A stretch of 64,000 bases of DNA, taken from assembly GCF_004664715.2 (NCBI RefSeq), contig NC_051063.1, positions 114,438,829-114,502,828 on the forward strand, written 5' to 3'. Position 1 is the first letter of the stretch, and the number at the start of each line of letters is the position of its first letter. The notes below the pieces were generated by a model, which worked only from the letters and a program-made list of their open reading frames with translations, searched no databases and had not been told where the DNA came from. Of this stretch, positions 47,731 to 60,652 are shown piece by piece. The stretch comes from Peromyscus leucopus. Its lineage: Eukaryota > Chordata > Mammalia > Rodentia > Cricetidae. The translations under genes were made by a program, and so were the position numbers.

Positions 47731-47736
47731 GCAGAG

Positions 47737-47905
47737 CTAGAAAAAAATTCTAAGGTTCATATGGAAAAAATACACACACACATACACAGACAAAAACAAA
47801 CAACAACAACAAAACCACAAATAGTCAAATCAACACTAAGCAGAAAGAGCTATGCTGGGAATCAGAGTGTCTGGTCTCATTTATGTTCCCTGTCTACATA
47901 GTGAC
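47737..47905 (+). mobile_element. L1 ORF2 piece, continued
   Basis: Resumes the L1 with ctagaaaaaaattctaagg and continues to atagtgac, where the MaLR-type LTR is inserted. Contains a short CA/CAA-rich stretch. Confidence 0.8.
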
Positions 47906-48292
47906 TGTACTGGCTAGTTTTATGACAACTTGACACAAGCCAGAGTTATTTGAGAGGAGGGAACGTCTATAGAAAAAAAAATGCCTCCATAAATCCAGCC
48001 ATAGGGCATTTTCTTAATTGGTGATTAATGGGGAAGGGCCCAGCCCATTGTGGGTAGTGCCATCCCTGAGATGGTGGTCCTGGGTTCTAGAAGAAAGCAG
48101 GCTGAGCAAGCCATGATGAACAAGGCACCCCTCCATGACCTCTGCAACAGCTCCTGCCTCCAGGTTCCTGCCCTGCTTGAGTTCCTGTCCTGACTTCCCT
48201 TGACAGTGAACTATGATCTAATAAATCTTTTCCTCCCCAAGTTGCTTTCATCAAGGTATGTCGTCACAGCAATAATAGCCCTGACCAAGACG
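47906..48292 (+). mobile_element. MaLR-type solo LTR inserted in the L1, 5-bp target duplication
   Basis: Starts tgtactggctagttttatga and has ttgacacaagccagagttat. It ends taataaatcttttcctcccc and cagcaataatagccctgacc. It is flanked by gtgac at 47901-47905 and 48293-48297. The 5-bp duplication, polyadenylation signal and 387-base length fit an ERVL-MaLR LTR (MT-like by memory). Confidence 0.7.
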
Positions 48293-49174
48293 GTGACAAC
48301 CAGCACAAAAGACAGGCATGCAGACCAAGACCCAGAAATATACCCTACAGGTACAGCCATCCAATTTTCAACAAAGTTTTCAAAAATATACATTTGGATA
48401 AAAAGGCAGCTTCTTCAACAGATGCTGCTGGCCAAACTGGACAGTCACAGGTAGAAGAATGAAACTAAGGCTGTATATCTGATCCTATACAAAAAAATCA
48501 TTGAAAATAAATCAAATACCTCAGCGTTTTTGAACTGCAAGAGAAAAAAAATTAAGGAAAATATTTCAAGATATGGACATAGGCAGAGTCTTTCTGAAAA
48601 GGTCTCTGGTAGAAATCACCTCAAATGCTGATAAATGGGATGTTATGAGGTAAAAGCCTTCAGCACAGAGGAGGACGCAATCAGCAGAGTGAAGAGACAA
48701 GTTGCAGGATGGGAGAAAATGCTTCCAACTGCACATCAGACCGGAGATTAATGTGTAGGAAATGGAATAAATTCCAAATACTTAACACAATACACACACC
48801 CACAAAACAAAAACAAAGCCCTATATCCAATCAATAAATGCATGAAATCAATCAATACAAAGCCCTACATCAAATCAATAAATAGTGAGCTGAGTGAACA
48901 GTTCTCAGACAGCCAGTGAATACGTTAAAGTGTTCAATATTTTTAGCTACATGGGAGATGCATATTAAAACTGTCTTGAGATTTCATGGCACCCAGTCAC
49001 AGTAGCTATTATCAATAAAACAGATGACAGCAAATGCTGGCGAGGATGTGGGGAAGGGGACTTATCCGCTGCTGGGAGGACTGTATGCTGGTACAGCCAC
49101 CTTAGAAACCAGTGTGGAGATTTCTCAACCAACTGAAAATAGAGCTTCTATTTGACTAGTGGTACCCTCCTCTG

Positions 49175-49176
<2 letters not shown>
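48293..49176 (+). mobile_element. L1 ORF2 3' part, continued
   Basis: Resumes with gtgacaaccagcacaaaaga and acatgcag-like text. It then matches the end of ORF2: acccagaaatataccctaca, gctgctggccaaactgga, tgctggcgaggatgtgg, ctgctgggaggactgtatgc. No intact frame remains. Confidence 0.85.

Positions 49177-49223
<47 letters not shown>
49177..49223. repeat. (TG)n microsatellite
   Basis: Forty-seven uninterrupted bases of TG at the end of the L1 ORF2 match. Confidence 0.98.
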
Positions 49224-49225
<2 letters not shown>

Positions 49226-49485
49226 CATCCTAACAGAGAAAGCAGTCCAGGAGGGGAAGGAAGATACCTTACAGGAGAGGGGGAAGAGGAAAGAGAGAGG
49301 AGAATACACGTGACAGGTAAGCCAGAATTAGAAATGTTTGGGGGCAGAAAGACTAGTGTGGGGGGGATTAGGGGGACAGTAAAAGAGAAGAGGAAGGATT
49401 AGAACAAAGTATAATAAATGATACACACGTTAAAAATGCCATAGTGAAATCTATCACTTTGTATGTAACTTTAAAAATTAACAGA
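49224..49485 (+). mobile_element. Probable L1 3' UTR end
   Basis: Purine-rich sequence is followed by aatgccatagtgaaatctat and cactttgtatgtaactttaa, resembling a rodent L1 3' end. Confidence 0.55.
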
Positions 49486-49921
49486 AAGATGGGAGAGAGA
49501 GAGAGACTAGGTTGGATAATTGCTAAGTCACAAGAGAGACAGAAAAATAAAGGAGGGAGAAGAGAGAGAAAGAAGGAAGAAGAGGAGGCAGAGAAGCAAT
49601 AACATTTAAATAGCACCTTGAATCTTATTTTCCATAATTCCACAGATCCACAGAGCTGGTGAAGAAAACGTGTCTCTTTTATCCAGGTTTATAGACCAGT
49701 TTAGATCAGCCCTGGGAATCTCTAGCCCTTCACACCACAGCTAATTAAAGGTACGTGGATTTCTCTGTGTTGTTTCCTTTAATCTTGTGCAAATCTATAG
49801 TTGGCCAAAATGGAAAACTTAACTTTACAACCTCCTAAAACAATTCCATGCCACTGCTGGGGCCTCATTTCATGGAGGGGGAAGAAAGGAGTGTTTAGCA
49901 CACACAAAACCTCTCCTGTCT

Positions 49922-49922
<1 letters not shown>

Positions 49923-49964
<42 letters not shown>
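49923..49964. repeat. (CA)n microsatellite
   Basis: Forty-two bases of CA. Confidence 0.98.
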
Positions 49965-49966
<2 letters not shown>

Positions 49967-52632
49967 GTACTGTGGGACTCGCCTGTCCTTATTCAGAACA
50001 AAGCTTCTTAGACTGTGCGTTGTGACCCATGTAGGGTGATGCAACTGGGTGGATGTGGGGGTTTCAAAAAATTCAGCTACTGTAAAGATGTTTAAACACA
50101 CAACAACCAGAAATTCCACATGTCCGGAATCCATGGGTTTCCGGGAGTGCTTACTTACATAGCACTAGATGACGTCACCGCAGCTGGACGCCTAATATGC
50201 ACAGTTTGCATTGCTCATCTTCTCATGCCACCAAAGGCCAACATGTAGTCTGGAACACTACCACGCAGACTCAAGACTGTATGTTAGCAACCACAGTGTT
50301 TTTACTATAATCCGACTTCCCGCTCTTATAGAAGCATACTGGTTTGCTCCCAGGCACTAATGTTAATGTCATAATTTACAGAACACAAAGATTTCCAGCG
50401 TTTTCATACCATCACTTCTCTACATGTAAGTATGCATTAGTATGTCTCAGGATTGTATAGTGTTAGCATATTTGATATTTCAGTTACTGTCTTAAGTTTT
50501 ATTTCAAAATATCATTCAGTGAACTTTGGTCTGGGATTACAACAGAATTTCCTGCTCTTTCTGAGGTGGTCCTAAGACAGACTTCTGCATTTTCTAGCAT
50601 GTGTGTATGCAAAGAAGCATTGTCAACATCAATTCTTACAAAATTAAAATGCTAATCAATCCTGAATAGTGTTGAAGATGCTTTACAGCCTTTAGTATCA
50701 AATATTCAGCCAAGATTTAATCTTCTATAAAAAAATAAGCAGTCATATCCATCTCACGTGTATGTGTTTGTGTTCATCTTTAATAAACAATAAGATTATA
50801 TGGGTACCAAAGAATTGCCTCACAAATTTCCTTATAATTTATTATCAGTAAGTGTTTGATTTTGTACCTACTTTATATAGCCTGTCTATGCATGGTCTCA
50901 TAGAATTTTGCTGGTAAAAATAGGCGATGAGTGGAAAATCTATAAGAAGCCCCAATCCAGGGTAAAGCTCCTCCATGTTCTTTCCCAGGATACTACAGCT
51001 GAGCCTTGAGCCAAAACTCAGAGCAAGTGTTCTGAAGGGATGGGTCAATGCACTCCGCAGTCACAAACTTGATCAACTATAAAGTCACAATGCTCTGTGC
51101 TACTTCTCTGTACTTCACAAGGCTGACATAGCTGTGCCCATCTTTCTCACAGGCCTCCGAAGAACGGAATGCCATCTCAGCTGAGCCTGTCCAGTAGCAA
51201 AAGTGTATATCACTTTAGTAAAGGTCAGAGAGCTGTGCTAATCATTGCTGTGTGAACATGTGCTGACTAATATCTTTGAATCTCTGAGTTTCCATTAAAT
51301 GGAAGGCAATACTTCGCAAAGTTGCTATGTGACGGTTATGGTATTGGGCTCCTGCAAGGCTGTGACTGAAGCCAACTTCATCTCATTCTCAGTGAATGTT
51401 TTTACCCTCCCACAGATACCCCAAGGCACTAATGTCCACATCATAGTTAAAAACAAGCTAGTACTCTCTTCTAAAGATTAAAATTTGCTTCCATCCGTAA
51501 CAGCAAAAGTCATGTGGATAAATTAAAGGCATAAAGATGATGAAGCGCTGGAGAGGTGGCTGTCAGTGAAGTCTAGGCTCACAATCAGAACGTCAAAGAA
51601 AGATGATGAAATAAATGGGAGGGGCTGGTTCAACATGAAGATACTAGGGACATTTAGGATGACGCTGTGAAAATCCCTCTCACCACAAGCCACGCCCCAA
51701 GAGACCTTGTCTGGGACTTGCTCATCTCCTCCACGGATTCATGCAGTGGCCATTGGCAGCAGAGAATAAAAAAAAATTAAAAACACCTACCAAGGAGAAA
51801 GGATGGCAGACTGGAGGTCCTGAAAGGGAGGAGAAGGAACCTCTTAAGTTCGCTGCTAGGGAAGTTGTTTGTCCTCAGAACTGGGAGTGCCTCAACCTAT
51901 TCTTACCCCAGGGTGGTAACTCTTCCCCCAAGCTGCCTGACAGAATATTTGCTCTTGATGTGTCATGGGTCATGAGGGATTCTCTGACAAACACTTTACA
52001 CAAGGGTATCTCTGAGCCCAAGCAGTGGAGATATTAGCTGATCCATAGGCAGGAACAGACAAACATGGGACATGGTCCCGTGTCCAGTGTTTAAGGCATA
52101 TTGTCAGTCATGTGGCCAAGCAACAGCATCTGGGCCACAGCTATGCACCTGGCCTTTGCTCATAATGGAAAATGAGCCATCCGTGACTGCCACACACAGG
52201 CCCCTCCCTTGAGGAGCTTGTGGCTTTCTTCTGCACATTCCCATTTGTTTGCTTTGCTCCTGCTGCGTGATCTTGCACGGCACACAGATGTGCATAAAAG
52301 CAACAGACTCGAAATTCAGAACACCACTCCAAGTATATTCCCTACATGTAGGATTAGCATAGGAAATCATGTAAGGACGCATCCCTGCTGTCCATGTAGG
52401 TGTGGTACGTGCTCCAGATATCAAGAAAGGTAAATGTGCTTTTTAGAAATCTTATAAATTTGTAGTACCTGATGAGTTTGCTCTCTTCCTCTTTAGTACA
52501 ATTAGAAACTGAATAATATTATTAATACTCAATGTGTGCCCGACCCTACCTATACTAAGCCCTTCAAAGAATCATATCACTTAATTAAAAAAAAACTCAA
52601 AGTGATAGGGTTATAGGACCAAATTTATAGGA

Positions 52633-52835
52633 TCAAAAAGCCGCCTGAGCAGGAAGAGGCACCAGCAATGCAGGCCTGACAGCCGAAGCTCAGAACCAGG
52701 AACCCTCATGAAAGCAGAAGGGGAGAACTGGCCTCCAGAAGGTGGTCCTCTGACATTCACACGTGCACCATCGCATTTGCATACCCAACACACATGTACA
52801 CACATATCATACAGACATACATATACACACAGCAA
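52633..52835 (+). repeat. B2-superfamily SINE with CA/TA-rich tail
   Basis: gcaggaagaggcaccagcaa, agctcagaaccaggaaccct, gagaactggcctccagaagg and cctctgacattcacacgtgc, the same type as the copy at 2765. Confidence 0.7.
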
Positions 52836-54264
52836 TGAAATTGAAAAAAATAAGAGTGATGCATATATTAGTAATTATAGTCTTTACTCAATATAATCTC
52901 AGCTTAGAAAAACCAAGGAGCTACTGATTCAGAATTAGTGTTCCAAAATCAGTCCTACATTACTATCCTCTTACTTGATTATGGAAGAAAGACAATGTTA
53001 TTATTGGCATTCCTAATATTAAAATATACATAGTATAGATCTTTAAAACATACTATGCTGAATGAGGCTGCACCATTATAGAAGTTGTCAATGTAAATGG
53101 CTTTTATCCACCAAACTGGCCATTTTCCTTGGTTCAGTCTTATAGGCCACAGAACCCAGCACCACTCCTGAATAACTGTGCCATTTCGGCAGGCCACTTA
53201 GCATTTCAGTCTTGCGTAGTACTTCGTCAAATGAAAGGGTTGAGTAGAATTTGTCTTTAGGCTCCCTTCCAGCTCGATAACAACACGGGAGCCCTGGTCC
53301 ATTTCTTCAACCCTTTGTTAAGGAACCAGGCCCACTAAAACCTGGGCCTTCTCTGCCATGCTAAGCGCATCTGCATTTATTTCCATCTGCTCCCAGGAGC
53401 TCCCTGTGATCTCTGCACTCTCATATGCCGCAAGATAAAGAACAAATTTTAAAGACAACCCCCCTCCCACCAGTTTAGGGAATTTGAGATGCACCCAAGG
53501 ATTCTGGCATCCCTATCAGTTCACAATCCTACAGCTGAAAAGGACCAAGGTACCTAGAAATCACTTTCACATGAAAAGACAACATCCAGCAGAGAAAATG
53601 CGCAAAAGAACAAATGTGTGTCTTCCAACAAAAGACGTTTCTGTAAATATTCTTGTGATGAGTTCCAGAATATTCTTCTTTACTTATACTTCCCCAGTAG
53701 GAAAATTATCTAGACTTGTAACACAAATTCCAGAAAGAAATAGCCTTCAAACTCTCCTTGGTGGAACACTTTACCATGTACTGGGGGCTGATGATTAAGG
53801 ACTTGGGACCAAGGAATACCAGAAAACACCAAAGCGCAAGCCCCAAGCCCCCAGCTCAACAGGCAGACATGCAAACACTAGCCTTGGGAACCGGGACTCA
53901 CCCTCTTGGGAAAGGTGATCTCTCAGTACCTTTTCCTGATCAAAAGAAAGGCCAGTCCTCTGATGTCTGCATTTTTACTGTTGAATTTGCCTTCTGTGGT
54001 TCCCTGCTGTTCTGTCCATTGTGGACACAGCTAAGAGCTGCTTTCCAATGGCCAACAATAGCTCTTCAGACACATACTGGGAGACCCTTCCACATGGCCA
54101 CCTCACTCTCTCTGCTCTAGCCGAAATCCAAGTGCTGAATAGAGTCGTGAGCTTAGCAAGATATCCAAAACAATTCCTGTGGACTCATGTCTAAACTTTG
54201 AGATCATGAGTAAGGGAATGCACATAGTAAAGAGCCATTTGCTTTCTCAAACTCTTTTCTTTGG

Positions 54265-54345
54265 GGTGGGAGAAAGGCTGGGGATCCAACCCAGGCCCAC
54301 AAGAGAGAAAAATGCTTTGCTGCCGAACTACCCTCAAGCCTCTCA
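54265..54345 (-). repeat. Possible ID-like SINE, antisense
   Basis: Reversed head with ggctggggatccaacccagg and a partial acccacaag end. Confidence 0.45.
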
Positions 54346-55774
54346 GCTTCTTGCAATTGAAAATCACACATGGTTCTCAACCCTGCTCTCTGGAGATTCT
54401 ACCAGCTGCTCTGAGGATACAAGAGCTGGAAGAGAGAGGAATTGATAACCTTGATATGTTGACAGTGAAAAAAATTAAAACTAAACACATATATAACTGG
54501 TGAGTTCTGCAAGACAGGTTATTGTTGTGTGTTAAATTTACAATGTGTACCCAATATGAGTCATAGGAGATCAGGTAGAAAGGTTAGATGATGAATATAG
54601 TCTGGCCCAGAGAATGCCTGCTGCTCTCTAGAAGGTTAGACTTGGAATTATTCAACATAATGTAACTCACCAGGGAAGCCATGATACCAATGTAGCCTCT
54701 AGGAGGAAGCAACGGATCTTCAAGTTAGGGGTAAGTCTGGGCTCAAAGAATCTAGCTTCCTCAAACCTACGTGACAGGAGCAGTTCAGGACAGGCCAGCA
54801 GACAAAGTGGTGGCGGCAATGAGAGGCACACCTCACTAATCTTTCCATGCTCCATTTCATGTCAGGGCCAATCATGTGTCTCTCAACCTGTAACCTTTTC
54901 AGCCTGTTTAACGCAAAATGTCTCTAAATGGGGCTCCTGCCGAATGTGTCATGTTAAGGGCCTTGCAGTCTCCTAGAAGATCTTTTTGCCTTCTTCAAAC
55001 AAGCAACGTTCTAGAAATAATAAACCAAAAGCTAAAAGGGAGTTCATAAGAGAAATCACAGAAACAAACTACTTACTAATGATTCCCCTGCCCCAAGAAT
55101 CCTAGTTTTGTATTTCATTATGCCTCCTTCATTACAAAACACAAATAACCACAAGGAAAAGAATTAAGCGTTCTTACTGCCAATTTCTGTGTTACAAAGT
55201 CAAACAGTTTTCTTCTTCCTTGGGGACTTTGAGTCACAAAATTTCTCAGAGACATGTACAAAGAAAAATTTCAGCCATCTCAAACTTTCCTCACATCCAT
55301 GAAATTTAAGCTGCTAGATCTCATACCAATTTTTTATACATCTGTCCTTAGAAATCAAGGCCACGGTCCCAACACTTCCTGTCGTGGAAATTGCTTCAAC
55401 AGGCAGAGAAATTGGTTTTTCCACGATGAAGGTCTCCCAGCTGTCACACAACTTAGTTCCGCAAAAGTGACAACCTCTATTACCAAAGGAAAGGTTAGAG
55501 GATCTGCGACAGGAATCTGGGGAGCATGCCTGTCTGTGCTGTTAGCCTCGGGATCCTCCCTCCATGCAAATACGATCCTTACAAACCATTTCATTAGCAA
55601 TAACTATGTGGTTTGTAAAAGAAGTCCAATGTAACTGCAAACATGACAAAATTAGAAGCTAATGCTTTTTATCATTAATTAATTTTGCAATTCATTAGAG
55701 GGGGGAAAAAATCTCAGTTCTTCCATCCCTGTTTCCCAAAGACTCAAAAGAGCAAATGTGAATTTTAAAGGACC

Positions 55775-56051
55775 AAAGAGGACTATGGAGATATCTCAGT
55801 AGGTCGAAGTGCTTGCTGTGAAAGCGTGAGGATGTGAGTTTGAATCCCCAGAACCCGTATAAAAGCCAGACACAGTGCAAACGCCTGTAATCCCGGTGCT
55901 TCAAAGGGAAGATGGGAGGTGGAGCCAAGAGAATCCCAGAAGTTCAGGGGTCAGTTTATCCAGTGTATGAAGCCATAAAACAACAGGAGGACCCTGTCTC
56001 AAACAAAGCAGAAGACAACAACTTGACGCTGTCCTCTGACCTCCATATGTA

Positions 56052-56107
<56 letters not shown>
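55775..56107 (+). repeat. B4-type composite SINE with (CA)n tail
   Basis: Head gactatggagatatctcagt with gtttgaatccccagaac. B1-like middle (cgcctgtaatcccggtgctt, aggaccctgtctcaaac) and tail ctgtcctctgacctccatat, then (CA)n from 56051. Confidence 0.85.
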
Positions 56108-56108
<1 letters not shown>

Positions 56109-56644
56109 ATACATACACAAAATAAAATAAAGGACAAAAGAAGTGACAAAACCTATTTCCTCAGGATCATAGAGTATGCCTCCATAACACAAAACTGAGA
56201 AGTATCCAAAGTTCCAGATAAGCATCATGTCTCTCTGTGAACTAGTCCTCTACTGACAGGATTTATGGTTTTCAAAGTCTTCCTGCTTGTTTGGGTTGAT
56301 TTCTGCTATTTGCTTGATATCTTCATGGTTAGGAATGTATCAGTTGATTGAGGATGATGTATAAGAACATCCATCATTAATTAATCAGCTCAAACATTCT
56401 CATTGGTTTGCATGGAGATCAAAGAAAAGCTGGGTTTCCAGGATTGCTCCATGAATTGATGGAAAGTGGAGCCATTTCACACTGCTTCTTCTAGTAACAA
56501 CAGCACAAGAAATAGCTGTGGTTTTTAAATGTCCAGGTCCTAACTCCTTAGCAGTGTCGCTAAAACGGGAACCAGCTGCACTGTGGACCTAACAAGTACA
56601 TCTCGGAACTTTCTGAATGACTCTAGGTAAATTACTTCACATCT

Positions 56645-57055
56645 GTGATGACTAGTTTTAGTTCAGCTTGACACCAGCTAGAGTCATTTTGGAAAAAGCA
56701 ACCTCACTTGAAGAAATGCCCCACCCCAGATTGGCCCATGGGCAAGCCTGTGGTACATTTTCTTGATTGATGATTGGTGTGGGAAGGCCTAGGCCATTGT
56801 GTGTATGGGGTTAGCAGCCCTGGGCTTTGGGTCCTGGGTTCTATAAGGAGGCAGGATGAGCAAGCCAATAAGGCACACTCTCGTGGCCTCTGTCTACATC
56901 AGCTCCTGCCTCCAGGTTCCTGCCCTGTTTGAGTTCCCGCCCTTACTTCCCTCAGTGATAGGTTGCGATGTGGAACTGTAAGCTGAAATAAACCCTTTCC
57001 TCCCCAAGCTGGTTTGGCCATGGTGTTTTATCACAGCAACAGAAACCTCAGGACA
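56645..57055 (+). mobile_element. MaLR-like solo LTR
   Basis: Includes agcttgacaccagctagagt, ggttctataaggaggcagga, gaaataaaccctttcctccc and tcacagcaacagaaacctca, in the same order as the copy at 47906. No clear target duplication. Confidence 0.7.
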
Positions 57056-57879
57056 GCATTTTCATTGGTAAAATACCTACCTAAACGTTTGCATGATGTG
57101 AAAATCAGATGAGTTCATATGTATAAAGAACTTAGTCATTATTAGCTGATACAGCTACTCACAGTGCTCTGTTCTCAGCATCCCAAATAAAATCATGCCC
57201 CACCCTCTAAAAGAATGTTTGCATTTCCATTCCCTGAAGTGGTGGTGACCTGGCCCCTGGTTCACCATCTAATCTAGAAAAGCTGAACCTTGCCACCTGC
57301 AGCCAGAGCACGCTCACAGGCCCCGAGCTCCCCTGCTCTTGAGACAGATGCTCGTGCCCAGGAGTCTTGGTTGCAGGCATTTACTACAGTGTCCCCAGTC
57401 TGTGTGTAGCAGTATATCATCCTGGAATCTATTAATTGCCCATGGTCAGCTCTTCCACTGTATCTCAAGATACAACATCTCTTAAGTGCAATGTGCTGAC
57501 TATTTAAAAGAAATAATGCTTCAAATGATCTGTGTTCCTCTTTCTTATAGTTCTATAATATAAAAATCTTTACCTAATAAGGCAGATTTTTCCCAGGTGA
57601 TGAAATTTTACCAAGAAGGGATGGCTTTAGATAAGCTGGCTCTGAAGCCAACGAACAGAAGAGACTATTACTGCCCCTTTTATCCAAGAAGAGTAAGAAA
57701 GTTTGCCACCCTTGAGTCCAGGAATGGAAACACATCCACGCACAAAGCATGTGCTGTCTTCACTAAGAATGTCTCCCCTGTAAGTGGCCGTTAGCTTTAA
57801 CCTTCTCACTAGAAGAACCTTACTACTTACTGAGGCCCAGGTACCTGCCTGCAACTCCAGTTCTCAAGAAGCTGAGGCA

Positions 57880-58211
57880 GGCCTGGGAAGATGACTCAGT
57901 GGATAAAGCGCTTATTGCAGAAGCATGGGGACCTGAGTTTGGGTCCCCAGCACCCACAAAAAGCCAAACATGGTGGCACCTATGTGTAACCACAATATTG
58001 TGGTGGTGGTGGTGGTGGTGGTGGTGGTGGTGGTGGTGGTGGTGGTGGTGTGTGTGCACACAGAGACAGGAGGATTCCCCAAAGCTCACTGGTCCATTTA
58101 ACCAAAACCATGAGGTCTCAGTGAGTCAGAGACCCTATTCAAAAAAGAGAGACACCCCACATTGACCTCAGGCTTTTCACATATGAGTGAGTGCACCTGC
58201 ACACATACATG

Positions 58212-58260
<49 letters not shown>
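57880..58260 (+). repeat. B4-type SINE interrupted by (GTG)17, with (CA)n tail
   Basis: Head gcctgggaagatgactcagt and B-box gagtttgggtccccagcacc lead into ccaaacatggtggcacctat. A (GTG)n run follows at 58000-58050, then agacaggaggattccccaaa, and (CA)n from 58215. Confidence 0.85.
58000..58050. repeat. (GTG)n microsatellite
   Basis: Seventeen uninterrupted GTG units inside a B4 SINE. Confidence 0.98.
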
Positions 58261-58262
<2 letters not shown>

Positions 58263-58454
58263 AGTGGGGAAGGAAGAGAAGATGAAGGAGAATAGGAGAA
58301 GTAGCTGAGGCAAGAGAATTAAAAATTTCAGGCCAGCCTAGACTACATACCAGAAAGGCTATCTCCAAAAATCAAAACAGCACAAGATTTAGCTACTTGT
58401 AAACAATATGAAAGAATGGCTTTTATTTCATGAAGTCACACTACTGTTCTCAGG

Positions 58455-58685
58455 CAACAGAGTAAAGAAAAAGCCCTGACTTAGGTCTGAGATCAAGGTT
58501 TGAATCCTGGGCTGCCATGAATTTGCTGTGTGATCCCGGGCAAATATTTAAACTTTTCTGAGTCTCATCTTGTTATCTCTTAGATGACTTAAACTTCCTA
58601 CTTTTGAGAATCTTTGTGAGAATTAAAGAAATATTTTATGTTAGACACCTGACACCCAGTAGAAACTCAATATAATTGATGACTG
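58455..58685 (+). repeat. MIR
   Basis: caaggtttgaatcctgggct, gctgtgtgatcccgggcaaa, tctgagtctcatcttgttat and ttgtgagaattaaagaaat are in full MIR order. Confidence 0.7.
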
Positions 58686-60442
58686 TCCTCAACGGGTTCA
58701 CTGTGGAAATACAGAAATAAGAAGAAGGAACTGAAAACAATTATTGGCCCTAATTTGTCTACTACCTTAATTCTGCTGATATATTTTTTAACTCTGATAG
58801 CATCTGAGGTGCTGTGAAATGGACAACCAAACCTTCTCCCTAGTTCCTTCTCATCTAGATCCTGTAGGGGGCCAGCAGTAAGGCTTCTGCCTTGTCCTAC
58901 AACTTACCATGAGCACAGAACTGTGGCTCACATCCTCCCAGGTCCTCTGTCCCTTTCTCTTTCTGTCCAATTCTCAACCTAGGTACTAAAACAGAAAGGC
59001 CACCTGCACTCTCTCCCTGTAAGTAAACTGCACCCAAGATGGCACCCAGCAAGAGTGGAGACAGACTCAAAGCTTTCACTGACTCACTGATACTCTTCAT
59101 TTTTGAAGCTTGACTGATACACACATTAGAGCCAGAATCCATGTGGATTCTAGTAGACTTCATGGAGCTGAAGCTTCTCTGGATCTAAATTTAAAATGAG
59201 AAAAGCTGGATGGTTCTATCTGAAATTAACCAAGTCAAGACTCTTTTTTTCTGAATCAGTCTCCTCACTTTTGAACTGATAATGTTACCTACCCAATGGA
59301 GGTATTTTGGCATCAGAGGATAGAATTTGTGAAAGCATTTTGAAAACTGTATATCTCCATACAAATATTATGTTAGAAGATGTTAGTCTTTTGTTGGTTC
59401 CCCCAAAAGCTAAGGCTCCTGTGCTGATGTGTAACTCTCCCCAGGTGGCTACTTTGTACTTGTGCAGGCCCCCACCTCATACCATAATCTATCCACACTG
59501 ATTCCAGTTCAGGTTTGGTGTGGGTGTCATGTTTGTGAACATTCCCATCTTCGTTCGACCTGCTTCCAAACCAAAAAAAAAAAAAAAACAAACAAACCAG
59601 AGACCCCAACATTCTCAAAGTTTGGTATTTCAAAGCCTGACATTTATTTTCAAAGGATGAAATCTGATTTGGCTTGTGAAATGACAAAACCCCATGAAAG
59701 CTTTGAAAGCACTTCTTCAAAGTACTATGTACATACATATATAGTACTATATACATACGAGTTAAGAAACAGGTTCATCTCTATAGAAGGACCGGTAACC
59801 TCTCTGAGATTTTGTATCCACGAAGCCCTGACTGGAAAATAAATAATAAATAAACAATAAAATGGAAAACAAATAAATAGTTTGGCTCTGCACTTTGTGG
59901 CAATTCATGTTATTTTGAAGGAATGGCCAAGTGTAGTCTCGGGTTTCAAGATTAAGTCACGCTCACCGCTATGAATTTATCACAGTGAACAGATACCAAG
60001 CTGAGTCAGCAAAAGACAAAGCACATGCTGTAACGTTGGGGGAACAAACGGGTCTGAGCTTCCAAGGTCCTCACAGGGAGTTACCGAGGGAACAAAGCAA
60101 ATGGTGACAATGTGTGTGAAATGTCTCCAACTAAGAGTTCCTCAGAGATTTGGTGCAGGGTTATCTGGGGAGATGGTCACATAGGCATGTACCCACTTTC
60201 AGAACTCCCCAAAGGAAAGTAGGTATCCAGCATAAGCTATTTTTGCAGCCTAGATACAGTGAGCTGCTCCTATCATTTAGAGTGCTGGGAACCCTCCTGA
60301 TGCCCAGATGGCAGCCCAGGGCCAACATTGCCAGTAGACCTGACACAGATAAGCAATTTTAGGCCTGCTAAATTAATTCCTTTCAGCTTCCATGGGAACA
60401 AAAACTCGAATTTGTAGGTTTGTAGTTAAGAATAGTTTGTTG

Positions 60443-60652
60443 GTGGGCTGGAGAGATGGCCTGGCAGTTAAGAGTGCATACTGCTCTTACAGAAGACTGG
60501 GTGATGGACCCAAGTTCTGTTCTCAGTATCCATATCATATGGCTCAGAACCAGCTAAGATGTCATCTTCAGGGATCTGACATCTCTATCCTCTGCAGGCA
60601 CAATGCCCCCCATACACATACCCAATGAAAAACAAAATAAATATTTTTAAAA
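60443..60652 (+). repeat. B3/B2 SINE
   Basis: gggctggagagatggcctgg, gttctgttctcagtatccat, gggatctgacatctctatcc and an A-rich end. It is flanked by imperfect aagaatagttt/aagaattgttt. Confidence 0.85.

Noticed and set aside
49995..50120. Possible hAT-type fragment (cttagactgtgcgttgtgac)
   Set aside because: Only a vague likeness to hAT terminal sequences; no end or duplication can be defined.
57823..58089. Open frames with long histidine or tryptophan runs
   Set aside because: They are translations of the (GTG)17 microsatellite within a SINE.
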